From: Hemibagrus wyckioides
Taxonomy: Eukaryota > Chordata > Actinopteri > Siluriformes > Bagridae
Direction: 5' to 3'
NCBI RefSeq assembly: GCF_019097595.1
Contig: NC_080710.1
Coordinates: 6,841,780-6,905,779 of the forward strand
Length of the DNA stretch: 64,000 nucleotides
Shown here in pieces: positions 40,201-52,680 of the stretch. The notes under the pieces are model-generated. The model was not told the origin of the DNA. It did no database searches and worked only from the letters and a program-made list of their open reading frames with translations. The translations under genes and the position numbers were made by a program. The stretch's first letter is position 1, and every line of letters begins with the position of its first letter.

Positions 40201-43200
40201 GCGATTGTCTGAAAAACCGCTTTCCCTTGCTCGTAGAGCGCTGAGACTTGCGGAATCGCATTTTCAGCGCCAGAGAAGCACAATGCAGAGAGCACGCTGC
40301 ACTGAGGCAGGAAACGAGCCAGTTCGATGAAAAATGATGAAAGTTGACTATGTTAAGTGAATTTTCACGGAATATCAGCTTTTCCATGATTCATATGATT
40401 TTTTGCACTTTGATGAAAAAAATCATATTTCATATCAAAATTCATTTTTTTTATGATTTTCCTATGTTTATTATGAATTTTGGCATTTTAACGTAAACAA
40501 TCACATTTCATATCATAGTCGACCCCAAACATGTGACAAAAGTCAAAGAAAACTGCCCCATTCAGCTGCACACATGCGATTGTCTGAAAAACCGCTTTCC
40601 CTTGCTCGTAGAGCGCTGAGACTTGCGGAATCGCATTTTCAGCGCCAGAGAAGCACAATGCAGAGAGCACACTGCACTGAGGCAGGAAACGAGCCAGTTC
40701 GATGAAAAATGATGAAAGTTGACTATGTTAAGTGAATTTTCACGGAATATCAGCTTTTCCATGATTCATATGATTTTTTGCACTTTGATGAAAAAAATCA
40801 TATTTCATATCAAAATTCATTTTTTTTATGATTTTCCTATGTTTATTATGAATTTTGGCATTTTAACGTAAACAATCACATTTCATATCATAGTCGACCC
40901 CAAACATGTGACAAAAGTCAAAGAAAACTGCCCCATTCAGCTGCACACATGCGATTGTCTGAAAAACCGCTTTCCCTTGCTCGTAGAGCGCTGAGACTTG
41001 CGGAATCGCATTTTCAGCGCCAGAGAAGCACAATGCAGAGAGCACACTGCACTGAGGCAGGAAACGAGCCAGTTCGATGAAAAATGATGAAAGTTGACTA
41101 TGTTTATTGAATTTTCATGGAATTTCACTTTTTCCTTGTTTCTAATGAATTTTTGGACTTTGATGAAAAAAATCATATTTCATATCAAAATTCATTTTTT
41201 TTATGATTTTCCTATGTTTATTATGAATTTTGGCATTTTAACGTAAACAATCACATTTCATATCATAGTCGACCCCAAACATGTGACAAAAGTCAAAGAA
41301 AACTGCCCCATTCAGCTGCACACATGCGATTGTCTGAAAAACCGCTTTCCCTTGCTCGTAGAGCGCTGAGACTTGCGGAATCGCATTTTCAGCGCCAGAG
41401 AAGCACAATGCAGAGAGCACGCTGCACTGAGGCAGGAAACGAGCCAGTTCGATGAAAAATGATGAAAGTTGACTATGTTAAGTGAATTTTCACGGAATAT
41501 CAGCTTTTCCATGATTCATATGATTTTTTGCACTTTGATGAAAAAAATCATATTTCATATCAAAATTCATTTTTTTTATGATTTTCCTATGTTTATTATG
41601 AATTTTGGCATTTTAACGTAAACAATCACATTTCATATCATAGTCGACCCCAAACATGTGACAAAAGTCAAAGAAAACTGCCCCATTCAGCTGCACACAT
41701 GCGATTGTCTGAAAAACCGCTTTCCCTTGCTCGTAGAGCGCTGAGACTTGCGGAATCGCATTTTCAGCGCCAGAGAAGCACAATGCAGAGAGCACGCTGC
41801 ACTGAGGCAGGAAACGAGCCAGTTCGATGAAAAATGATGAAAGTTGACTATGTTAAGTGAATTTTCACGGAATATCAGCTTTTCCATGATTCATATGATT
41901 TTTTGCACTTTGATGAAAAAAATCATATTTCATATCAAAATTCATTTTTTTTATGATTTTCCTATGTTTATTATGAATTTTGGCATTTTAACGTAAACAA
42001 TCACATTTCATATCATAGTCGACCCCAAACATGTGACAAAAGTCAAAGAAAACTGCCCCATTCAGCTGCACACATGCGATTGTCTGAAAAACCGCTTTCC
42101 CTTGCTCGTAGAGCGCTGAGACTTGCGGAATCGCATTTTCAGCGCCAGAGAAGCACAATGCAGAGAGCACACTGCACTGAGGCAGGAAACGAGCCAGTTC
42201 GATGAAAAATGATGAAAGTTGACTATGTTAAGTGAATTTTCACGGAATATCAGCTTTTCCATGATTCATATGATTTTTTGCACTTTGATGAAAAAAATCA
42301 TATTTCATATCAAAATTCATTTTTTTTATGATTTTCCTATGTTTATTATGAATTTTGGCATTTTAACGTAAACAATCACATTTCATATCATAGTCGACCC
42401 CAAACACGTGACAAAAGTCAAAGAAAACTGCCCCATTCAGCTGCACACATGCGATTGTCTGAAAAACCGCTTTCCCTTGCTCGTAGAGCGCTGAGACTTG
42501 CGGAATCGCATTTTCAGCGCCATAGAAGCACAATGCAGAGAGCACACTGCACTGAGGCAGGAAACGAGCCAGTTCGATGAAAAATGATGAAAGTTGACTA
42601 TGTTTATTGAATTTTCATGGAATTTCACTTTTTCCTTGTTTCTAATGAATTTTTGGACTTTGATGAAAAAAATCATATTTCATATCAAAATTCATTTTTT
42701 TTATGATTTTCCTATGTTTATTATGAATTTTGGCATTTTAACGTAAACAATCACATTTCATATCATAGTCGACCCCAAACATGTGACAAAAGTCAAAGAA
42801 AACTGCCCCATTCAGCTGCACACATGCGATTGTCTGAAAAACCGCTTTCCCTTGCTCGTAGAGCGCTGAGACTTGCGGAATCGCATTTTCAGCGCCAGAG
42901 AAGCACAATGCAGAGAGCACGCTGCACTGAGGCAGGAAACGAGCCAGTTCGATGAAAAATGATGAAAGTTGACTATGTTAAGTGAATTTTCACGGAATAT
43001 CAGCTTTTCCATGATTCATATGATTTTTTGCACTTTGATGAAAAAAATCATATTTCATATCAAAATTCATTTTTTTTATGATTTTCCTATGTTTATTATG
43101 AATTTTGGCATTTTAACGTAAACAATCACATTTCATATCATAGTCGACCCCAAACATGTGACAAAAGTCAAAGAAAACTGCCCCATTCAGCTGCACACAT

Positions 43201-46200
43201 GCGATTGTCTGAAAAACCGCTTTCCCTTGCTCGTAGAGCGCTGAGACTTGCGGAATCGCATTTTCAGCGCCAGAGAAGCACAATGCAGAGAGCACGCTGC
43301 ACTGAGGCAGGAAACGAGCCAGTTCGATGAAAAATGATGAAAGTTGACTATGTTAAGTGAATTTTCACGGAATATCAGCTTTTCCATGATTCATATGATT
43401 TTTTGCACTTTGATGAAAAAAATCATATTTCATATCAAAATTCATTTTTTTTATGATTTTCCTATGTTTATTATGAATTTTGGCATTTTAACGTAAACAA
43501 TCACATTTCATATCATAGTCGACCCCAAACATGTGACAAAAGTCAAAGAAAACTGCCCCATTCAGCTGCACACATGCGATTGTCTGAAAAACCGCTTTCC
43601 CTTGCTCGTAGAGCGCTGAGACTTGCGGAATCGCATTTTCAGCGCCAGAGAAGCACAATGCAGAGAGCACACTGCACTGAGGCAGGAAACGAGCCAGTTC
43701 GATGAAAAATGATGAAAGTTGACTATGTTAAGTGAATTTTCATGGAATTTCACTTTTTCCTTGTTTCTAATGAATTTTTGGACTTTGATGAAAAAAATCA
43801 TATTTCATATCAAAATTCATTTTTTTTATGATTTTCCTATGTTTATTATGAATTTTGGCATTTTAACGTAAACAATCACATTTCATATCATAGTCGACCC
43901 CAAACATGTGACAAAAGTCAAAGAAAACTGCCCCATTCAGCTGCACACATGCGATTGTCTGAAAAACCGCTTTCCCTTGCTCGTAGAGCGCTGAGACTTG
44001 CGGAATCGCATTTTCAGCGCCAGAGAAGCACAATGCAGAGAGCACACTGCACTGAGGCAGGAAACGAGCCAGTTCGATGAAAAATGATGAAAGTTGACTA
44101 TGTTAAGTGAATTTTCACGGAATATCAGCTTTTCCATGATTCATATGATTTTTTGCACTTTGATGAAAAAAATCATATTTCATATCAAAATTCATTTTTT
44201 TTATGATTTTCCTATGTTTATTATGAATTTTGGCATTTTAACGTAAACAATCACATTTCATATCATAGTCGACCCCAAACATGTGACAAAAGTCAAAGAA
44301 AACTGCCCCATTCAGCTGCACACATGCGATTGTCTGAAAAACCGCTTTCCCTTGCTCGTAGAGCGCTGAGACTTGCGGAATCGCATTTTCAGCGCCAGAG
44401 AAGCACAATGCAGAGAGCACACTGCACTGAGGCAGGAAACGAGCCAGTTCGATGAAAAATGATGAAAGTTGACTATGTTAAGTGAATTTTCACGGAATAT
44501 CAGCTTTTCCATGATTCATATGATTTTTTGCACTTTGATGAAAAAAATCATATTTCATATCAAAATTCATTTTTTTTATGATTTTCCTATGTTTATTATG
44601 AATTTTGGCATTTTAACGTAAACAATCACATTTCATATCATAGTCGACCCCAAACATGTGACAAAAGTCAAAGAAAACTGCCCCATTCAGCTGCACACAT
44701 GCGATTGTCTGAAAAACCGCTTTCCCTTGCTCGTAGAGCGCTGAGACTTGCGGAATCGCATTTTCAGCGCCAGAGAAGCACAATGCAGAGAGCACACTGC
44801 ACTGAGGCAGGAAACGAGCCAGTTCGATGAAAAATGATGAAAGTTGACTATGTTAAGTGAATTTTCACGGAATATCAGCTTTTCCATGATTCATATGATT
44901 TTTTGCACTTTGATGAAAAAAATCATATTTCATATCAAAATTCATTTTTTTTATGATTTTCCTATGTTTATTATGAATTTTGGCATTTTAACGTAAACAA
45001 TCACATTTCATATCATAGTCGACCCCAAACATGTGACAAAAGTCAAAGAAAACTGCCCCATTCAGCTGCACACATGCGATTGTCTGAAAAACCGCTTTCC
45101 CTTGCTCGTAGAGCGCTGAGACTTGCGGAATCGCATTTTCAGCGCCAGAGAAGCACAATGCAGAGAGCACACTGCACTGAGGCAGGAAACGAGCCAGTTC
45201 GATGAAAAATGATGAAAGTTGACTATGTTAAGTGAATTTTCACGGAATATCAGCTTTTCCATGATTCATATGATTTTTTGCACTTTGATGAAAAAAATCA
45301 TATTTCATATCAAAATTCATTTTTTTTATGATTTTCCTATGTTTATTATGAATTTTGGCATTTTAACGTAAACAATCACATTTCATATCATAGTCGACCC
45401 CAAACATGTGACAAAAGTCAAAGAAAACTGCCCCATTCAGCTGCACACATGCGATTGTCTGAAAAACCGCTTTCCCTTGCTCGTAGAGCGCTGAGACTTG
45501 CGGAATCGCATTTTCAGCGCCAGAGAAGCACAATGCAGAGAGCACGCTGCACTGAGGCAGGAAACGAGCCAGTTCGATGAAAAATGATGAAAGTTGACTA
45601 TGTTAAGTGAATTTTCACGGAATATCAGCTTTTCCATGATTCATATGATTTTTTGCACTTTGATGAAAAAAATCATATTTCATATCAAAATTCATTTTTT
45701 TTATGATTTTCCTATGTTTATTATGAATTTTGGCATTTTAACGTAAACAATCACATTTCATATCATAGTCGACCCCAAACATGTGACAAAAGTCAAAGAA
45801 AACTGCCCCATTCAGCTGCACACATGCGATTGTCTGAAAAACCGCTTTCCCTTGCTCGTAGAGCGCTGAGACTTGCGGAATCGCATTTTCAGCGCCAGAG
45901 AAGCACAATGCAGAGAGCACACTGCACTGAGGCAGGAAACGAGCCAGTTCGATGAAAAATGATGAAAGTTGACTATGTTTATTGAATTTTCATGGAATTT
46001 CACTTTTTCCTTGTTTCTAATGAATTTTTGGACTTTGATGAAAAAAATCATATTTCATATCAAAATTCATTTTTTTTATGATTTTCCTATGTTTATTATG
46101 AATTTTGGCATTTTAACGTAAACAATCACATTTCATATCATAGTCGACCCCAAACATGTGACAAAAGTCAAAGAAAACTGCCCCATTCAGCTGCACACAT

Positions 46201-49200
46201 GCGATTGTCTGAAAAACCGCTTTCCCTTGCTCGTAGAGCGCTGAGACTTGCGGAATCGCATTTTCAGCGCCAGAGAAGCACAATGCAGAGAGCACGCTGC
46301 ACTGAGGCAGGAAACGAGCCAGTTCGATGAAAAATGATGAAAGTTGACTATGTTAAGTGAATTTTCACGGAATATCAGCTTTTCCATGATTCATATGATT
46401 TTTTGCACTTTGATGAAAAAAATCATATTTCATATCAAAATTCATTTTTTTTATGATTTTCCTATGTTTATTATGAATTTTGGCATTTTAACGTAAACAA
46501 TCACATTTCATATCATAGTCGACCCCAAACATGTGACAAAAGTCAAAGAAAACTGCCCCATTCAGCTGCACACATGCGATTGTCTGAAAAACCGCTTTCC
46601 CTTGCTCGTAGAGCGCTGAGACTTGCGGAATCGCATTTTCAGCGCCAGAGAAGCACAATGCAGAGAGCACGCTGCACTGAGGCAGGAAACGAGCCAGTTC
46701 GATGAAAAATGATGAAAGTTGACTATGTTAAGTGAATTTTCACGGAATATCAGCTTTTCCATGATTCATATGATTTTTTGCACTTTGATGAAAAAAATCA
46801 TATTTCATATCAAAATTCATTTTTTTTATGATTTTCCTATGTTTATTATGAATTTTGGCATTTTAACGTAAACAATCACATTTCATATCATAGTCGACCC
46901 CAAACATGTGACAAAAGTCAAAGAAAACTGCCCCATTCAGCTGCACACATGCGATTGTCTGAAAAACCGCTTTCCCTTGCTCGTAGAGCGCTGAGACTTG
47001 CGGAATCGCATTTTCAGCGCCAGAGAAGCACAATGCAGAGAGCACACTGCACTGAGGCAGGAAACGAGCCAGTTCGATGAAAAATGATGAAAGTTGACTA
47101 TGTTAAGTGAATTTTCACGGAATATCAGCTTTTCCATGATTCATATGATTTTTTGCACTTTGAAGAAAAAAATCATATTTCATATCAAAATTCATTTTTT
47201 TTTATGATTTTCCTATGTTTATTATGAATTTTGGCATTTTAACGTAAACAATCACATTTCATATCATAGTCGACCCCAAACACGTGACAAAAGTCAAAGA
47301 AAACTGCCCCATTCAGCTGCACACATGCGAATGTCTGAAAAACCGCTTTCCCTTGCTCGTAGAGCGCTGAGACTTGCGGAATCGCATTTTCAGCGCCAGA
47401 GAAGCACAATGCAGAGAGCACACTGCACTGAGGCAGGAAACGAGCCAGTTCGATGAAAAATGATGAAAGTTGACTATGTTTATTGAATTTTCATGGAATT
47501 TCACTTTTTCCTTGTTTCTAATGAATTTTTGGACTTTGATGAAAAAAATCATATTTCATATCAAAATTCATTTTTTTTATGATTTTCCTATGTTTATTAT
47601 GAATTTTGGCATTTTAACGTAAACAATCACATTTCATATCATAGTCGACCCCAAACATGTGACAAAAGTCAAAGAAAACTGCCCCATTCAGCTGCACACA
47701 TGCGATTGTCTGAAAAACCGCTTTCCCTTGCTCGTAGAGCGCTGAGACTTGCGGAATCGCATTTTCAGCGCCAGAGAAGCACAATGCAGAGAGCACGCTG
47801 CACTGAGGCAGGAAACGAGTCAGTTCGATGAAAAATGATGAAAGTTGACTATGTTAAGTGAATTTTCACGGAATATCAGCTTTTCCATGATTCATATGAT
47901 TTTTTGCACATTGATGAAAAAAATCATATTTCATATCAAAATTCATTTTTTTATGATTTTCCTATGTTTATTATGAAATTTGGCATTTTAACGTAATCAC
48001 ATTTCATATCATAGTCGACCCCAAACATGTGACAAAAGTCAAAGAAAACTGCCCCATTCAGCTGCACACATGCGATTGTCTGAAAAACCGCTTTCCCTTG
48101 CTCGTAGAGCGCTGAGACTTGCGGAATCGCATTTTCAGCGCCAGAGAAGCACAATGCAGAGAGCACACTGCACTGAGGCAGGAAACGAGTCAGTTCGATG
48201 AAAAATGATGAAAGTTGACTATGTTTATTGAATTTTCACGGAATATCAGCTTTTCCATGATTCATATGATTTTTTGCACTTTGATGAAAAAAATCATATT
48301 TCATATCAAAATTCATTTTTTTTATGATTTTCCTATGTTTATTATGAATTTTGGCATTTTAACGTAAACAATCACATTTCATATCATAGTCGACCCCAAA
48401 CATGTGACAAAAGTCAAAGAAAACTGCCCCATTCAGCTGCACACATGCGATTGTCTGAAAAACCGCTTTCCCTTGCTCGTAGAGCGCAGAGACTTGCGGA
48501 ATCGCATTTTCAGCGCCAGAGAAGCACAATGCAGAGAGCACGCTGCACTGAGGCAGGAAACGAGCCAGTTCGATGAAAAATGATGAAAGTTGACTATGTT
48601 AAGTGAATTTTCACGGAATATCAGCTTTTCCATGATTCATATGATTTTTTGCACTTTGATGAAAAAAATCATATTTCATATCAAAATTCATTTTTTTTAT
48701 GATTTTCCTATGTTTATTATGAATTTTGGCATTTTAACGTAAACAATCACATTTCATATCATAGTCGACCCCAAACATGTGACAAAAGTCAAAGAAAACT
48801 GCCCCATTCAGCTGCACACATGCGATTGTCTGAAAAACCGCTTTCCCTTGCTCGTAGAGCGCTGAGACTTGCGGAATCGCATTTTCAGCGCCAGAGAAGC
48901 ACAATGCAGAGAGCACACTGCACTGAGGCAGGAAACGAGCCAGTTCGATGAAAAATGATGAAAGTTGACTATGTTTATTGAATTTTCATGGAATTTCACT
49001 TTTTCCTTGTTTCTAATGAATTTTTGGACTTTGATGAAAAAAATCATATTTCATATCAAAATTCATTTTTTTTATGATTTTCCTATGTTTATTATGAATT
49101 TTGGCATTTTAACGTAAACAATCACATTTCATATCATAGTCGACCCCAAACATGTGACAAAAGTCAAAGAAAACTGCCCCATTCAGCTGCACACATGCGA

Positions 49201-51853
49201 TTGTCTGAAAAACCGCTTTCCCTTGCTCGTAGAGCGCTGAGACTTGCGGAATCGCATTTTCAGCGCCAGAGAAGCACAATGCAGAGAGCACACTGCACTG
49301 AGGCAGGAAACGAGCCAGTTCGATGAAAAATGATGAAAGTTGACTATGTTAAGTGAATTTTCACGGAATATCAGCTTTTCCATGATTCATATGATTTTTT
49401 GCACTTTGATGAAAAAAATCATATTTCATATCAAAATTCATTTTTTTTATGATTTTCCTATGTTTATTATGAATTTTGGCATTTTAACGTAAACAATCAC
49501 ATTTCATATCATAGTCGACCCCAAACATGTGACAAAAGTCAAAGAAAACTGCCCCATTCAGCTGCACACATGCGATTGTCTGAAAAACCGCTTTCCCTTG
49601 CTCGTAGAGCGCTGAGACTTGCGGAATCGCATTTTCAGCGCCAGAGAAGCACAATGCAGAGAGCACGCTGCACTGAGGCAGGAAACGAGCCAGTTCGATG
49701 AAAAATGATGAAAGTTGACTATGTTAAGTGAATTTTCACGGAATATCAGCTTTTCCATGATTCATATGATTTTTTGCACTTTGATGAAAAAAATCATATT
49801 TCATATCAAAATTCATTTTTTTTATGATTTTCCTATGTTTCTTATGAATTTTGGCATTTTAACGTAAACAATCACATTTCATATCATAGTCGACCCCAAA
49901 CACGTGACAAAAAGTTAAAGAAAACTGCCCCATTCAGCTGCACACATGCGATTGTCTGAAAAACCGCTTTCCCTTGCTCGTAGAGCGCTGAGACTTGCGG
50001 AATCGCATTTTCAGCGCCAGAGAAGCACAATGCAGAGAGCACACTGCACTGAGGCAGGAAACGAGCCAGTTCGATGAAAAATGATGAAAGTTGACTATGT
50101 TTATTGAATTTTCATGGAATTTCACTTTTTCCTTGTTTCTAATGAATTTTTGGACTTTGATGAAAAAAATCATATTTCATATCAAAATTAATTTATTTTA
50201 TGACTTTCTTTTCTTTATTATGAATATTGGCATTTTAAAGTAAACAATCACATTTCATATCATAGTCGACCCCAAACATGTGACAAAAGTCAAAGAAAAC
50301 TGCCCCATTCAGCTGCACACATGCGATTGTCTGAAAAACCGCTTTCCCTTGCTCGTAGAGCGCTGAGACTTGCGGAATCGCATTTTCAGCGCCAGAGAAG
50401 CACAATGCAGAGAGCACGCTGCACTGAGGCAGGAAACGAGCCAGTTCGATGAAAAATGATGAAAGTTGACTATGTTAAGTGAATTGTCATGGAATATCAG
50501 CTTTTCCATGATTCATATGATTTTTTGGCACTTTGATGAAAAAAATCATATTTCATATCAAAATTCATTTATTTTATGACTTTCTTTTCTTTATTATGAA
50601 TATTGGCATTTTAAAGTAAACAATCACATTTCATATCATAGTTGACCCCAAACATGTGACAAAAGTCAAAGAAAACTTTCCCATTCAGCTGCACACATGC
50701 GATTGTCTGAAAAACCGCTTTCCCTTGCTCGTAGAGCGCTGAGACTTGCGGAATCGCATTTTCAGCGCCAGAGAAGCACAATGCAGAGAGCACGCTGCAC
50801 TGAGGCAGGAAACGAGCCAGTTCGATGAAAAATGATGAATGTTGACTTTGTTAAGTGAATTTTCATGGAGTATCCCTTTTTCCAAGTTTCTAACGAATTT
50901 TTGTACTTTGATGAAAAAAATCATATTTCATATCAACTTCGTATTGTTTATGATTTTCCTGTGTTTAATATGAATTTTGTCATTTTAAGGTAAACAATCA
51001 CACTTCATATCATAGTCGACCCCAAACATGTGACAAAAGTCCAAGAAAACTGCCCCATTCAGCTGCACACATGCGATTGACTGAAAAACCGCTTTCCCTT
51101 GCTCGTAGAGCGCTGAGACTTGCGGAATCGCATTTTCAGCGCCAGAGAAGCACAATGCAGAGAGCACACTGCACTGAGGCAGGAAACGAGCCAGTTCGAT
51201 GAAAAATGATGAAAGTTGACTATGTTTATTGAATTTTCATGGAATTTCACTTTTTCCTTGTTTCTAATGAATTTTTGGACTTTGATGAAAAAAATCATAT
51301 TTCATATCAAAATTCATTTTTTTATGATTTTCCTATGTTTATTATGAATTTTGGCATTTTAACGTAAACAATCACATTTCATATCATAGTCGACCCCAAA
51401 CATGTGACAAAAGTCCAAGAAAACTGCCCCATTCAGCTGCACACATGCGATTGTCTGAAAAACCGCTTTCCCTTGCTCGTAGAGCGCTGAGACTTGCGGA
51501 ATCGCATTTTCAGCGCCAGAGAAGCACAATGCAGAGAGCACACTGCACTGAGGCAGGAAACGAGCCAGTTCGATGAAAAATGATGAAAGTTGACTATGTT
51601 AAGTGAATTTTTACGGAATATCAGCTTTTCCATGATTCATATGATTTTTGGCACTTTGATGAAAAAAATCATATTTCATATCAAAATTCATTTTTTATAT
51701 GACTTTCTTTTCTTTATTATAAATTTTGGCATTTTAAAGTAAACAATCACATTTCATATCATAGTTTACCCCAAACATGTGACAAAACGAACGAACAGAA
51801 TGATGTCCCTTCCCCTTCTCAAACCCACTCAAAGCCCAAAACCAGACCAGAGA

Positions 51854-51887
51854 ACACTTGATATTAGCCAAAATGCCAAGACGCAAT
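51854..51887 (-). pseudogene. U2 snRNA 5'-end fragment (minus strand)
   Basis: On the minus strand it reads attgcgtcttggcattttgg then ctaatatcaagtgt, so U2 nt 1-34 with several changes. It is followed by ttctctggtctgg, the same insert start as in all other copies. It is the unit's first, truncated U2 copy. Confidence 0.65.
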
Positions 51888-52403
51888 AAACTTTTGTGTC
51901 CTCTCCTTAACGGACACCCTCAGGCCACACCTATACAGGCATGCATGAAGTCACATAAGCAAATAAGACCCAACTCCTGGAAACTATCCATTTAACCTTG
52001 AAGCATACACAACTTTGCCAGAGCAAAGCTCATAAAAATACATTAAACTCATTGATGTTTCTCTCCACAGAAAACTTTACTAACAGGCAAAAGAGTAATG
52101 CATGACTTAAAACAGAACAGAACTTAAACACAAACAAACAAACAAACAAAAAAAGACAAGTGGCACCAGGAAACCCTTGTCGGAGAAACAATGCTCGATG
52201 AGAGTAAGGCCGGCCCATTGGGTTGGATGAATGGAGAAAGGGTGGGGAAAGGTTGACGAGCAACAACTGACAGTGGTGAGCAGTAGGAGGTCAAGATAGC
52301 CTAGGGAACAGGGCGGGTTGAATGCCGACATAATTTGGTAAGTAAGTAAATCAGTAAGTCAGTAAATCAGTAATTGATTTTTCTTCATTTTACTTCAGTA
52401 AAC

Positions 52404-52675
52404 GGTGCACCAAGCCTCAAAGTACTGCAATACCAGGCTGATCCACGAGCAAGCCCCTTTTCTGCCTCCCAGCTCTAAAAATCTGTTTAATATAGAGGAC
52501 ATATGAGAAATTAAACTGATTAGAACAGATTTTTTTTTCCAATCCAAATCCTATCCATTCCTAACCATTCACCTTCTCAAGGCCAGACTAAGGATTGTAA
52601 CTTGAACCCAGACCAAGGCCAAAAAACCAGAGCAGTGAACACAATAGATCCTAGCTAAAAAGCCTGAGAAGCAAT
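52404..52675 (-). pseudogene. Split U2 snRNA-like sequence with a 110-bp insert
   Basis: On the minus strand the U2 5' end (52675-52641, attgcttctcaggcttttta and on) is followed by an insert (52640-52531). U2 then resumes with atctgttctaatcagttta, the SL II region, an Sm-like agatttttagagc, gggag, ggggcttgct, and the 3' stem cctggtattgcagtac ending ggtgcacc at 52404. The insert takes the place of U2 nt 35-37, within GUAGUA. Internal U2 stretches around nt 70-90 and in SL III are also missing. Non-functional as U2. Confidence 0.8.
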
Positions 52676-52680
52676 CCTAC

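Larger units (their letters stand above)
1896..51786. repeat. 375-bp satellite DNA array (about 132 monomers)
   Basis: One monomer of 375 bp (374-376 in most copies; a few of 370 or 401) is repeated head-to-tail across about 50 kb. From the core at about 2414 to that at 51541 there are 131 intervals averaging 375.0 bp. Each monomer has a GC-richer conserved core of roughly 180 bp (from actgccccattcagctgc to gttgactatgtt) and an AT-rich remainder made of degenerate subrepeats. Most copies carry one SalI-type gtcgac. Two alternative forms of a roughly 65-bp AT-rich segment occur: A (gttaagtgaattttcacgg...) and B (gtttattgaattttcatgg..., about a fifth of copies). The edges are more diverged and have indels; the centre is nearly uniform. 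A centromeric or heterochromatic role is possible but not shown. No complete CENP-B box was found. Confidence 0.97.
51787..52680 (-). repeat. U2-derived repeat unit in inverted orientation, right of the array
   Basis: Read on the minus strand, this is one nearly full unit of the U2-derived repeat. It begins with the second U2 5' end (52675 downwards), then the insert, the U2 3' half, the C-rich segment, ggccggcc (about 52208-52215), the leader, the first U2 5' fragment (51854-51887) and insert sequence to gagaagggg. There it meets the satellite at 51786/51787. The array is therefore bounded by oppositely oriented U2 repeats. At 52680/52681 orientation switches abruptly to plus. Confidence 0.85.

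Noticed and set aside
2187..51633. Hundreds of minus-strand reading frames of 60-79 codons, two per satellite monomer, with almost identical predicted proteins
   Set aside because: They recur because the DNA itself is repeated. They overlap in two frames, have no recognisable domain, and the preserved feature is the nucleotide sequence, including the inverted repeat. Without evidence of translation they are not genes.
1896..51786. CRISPR array
   Set aside because: The period is 375 bp with no unique spacers between short repeats, and the context is eukaryotic.
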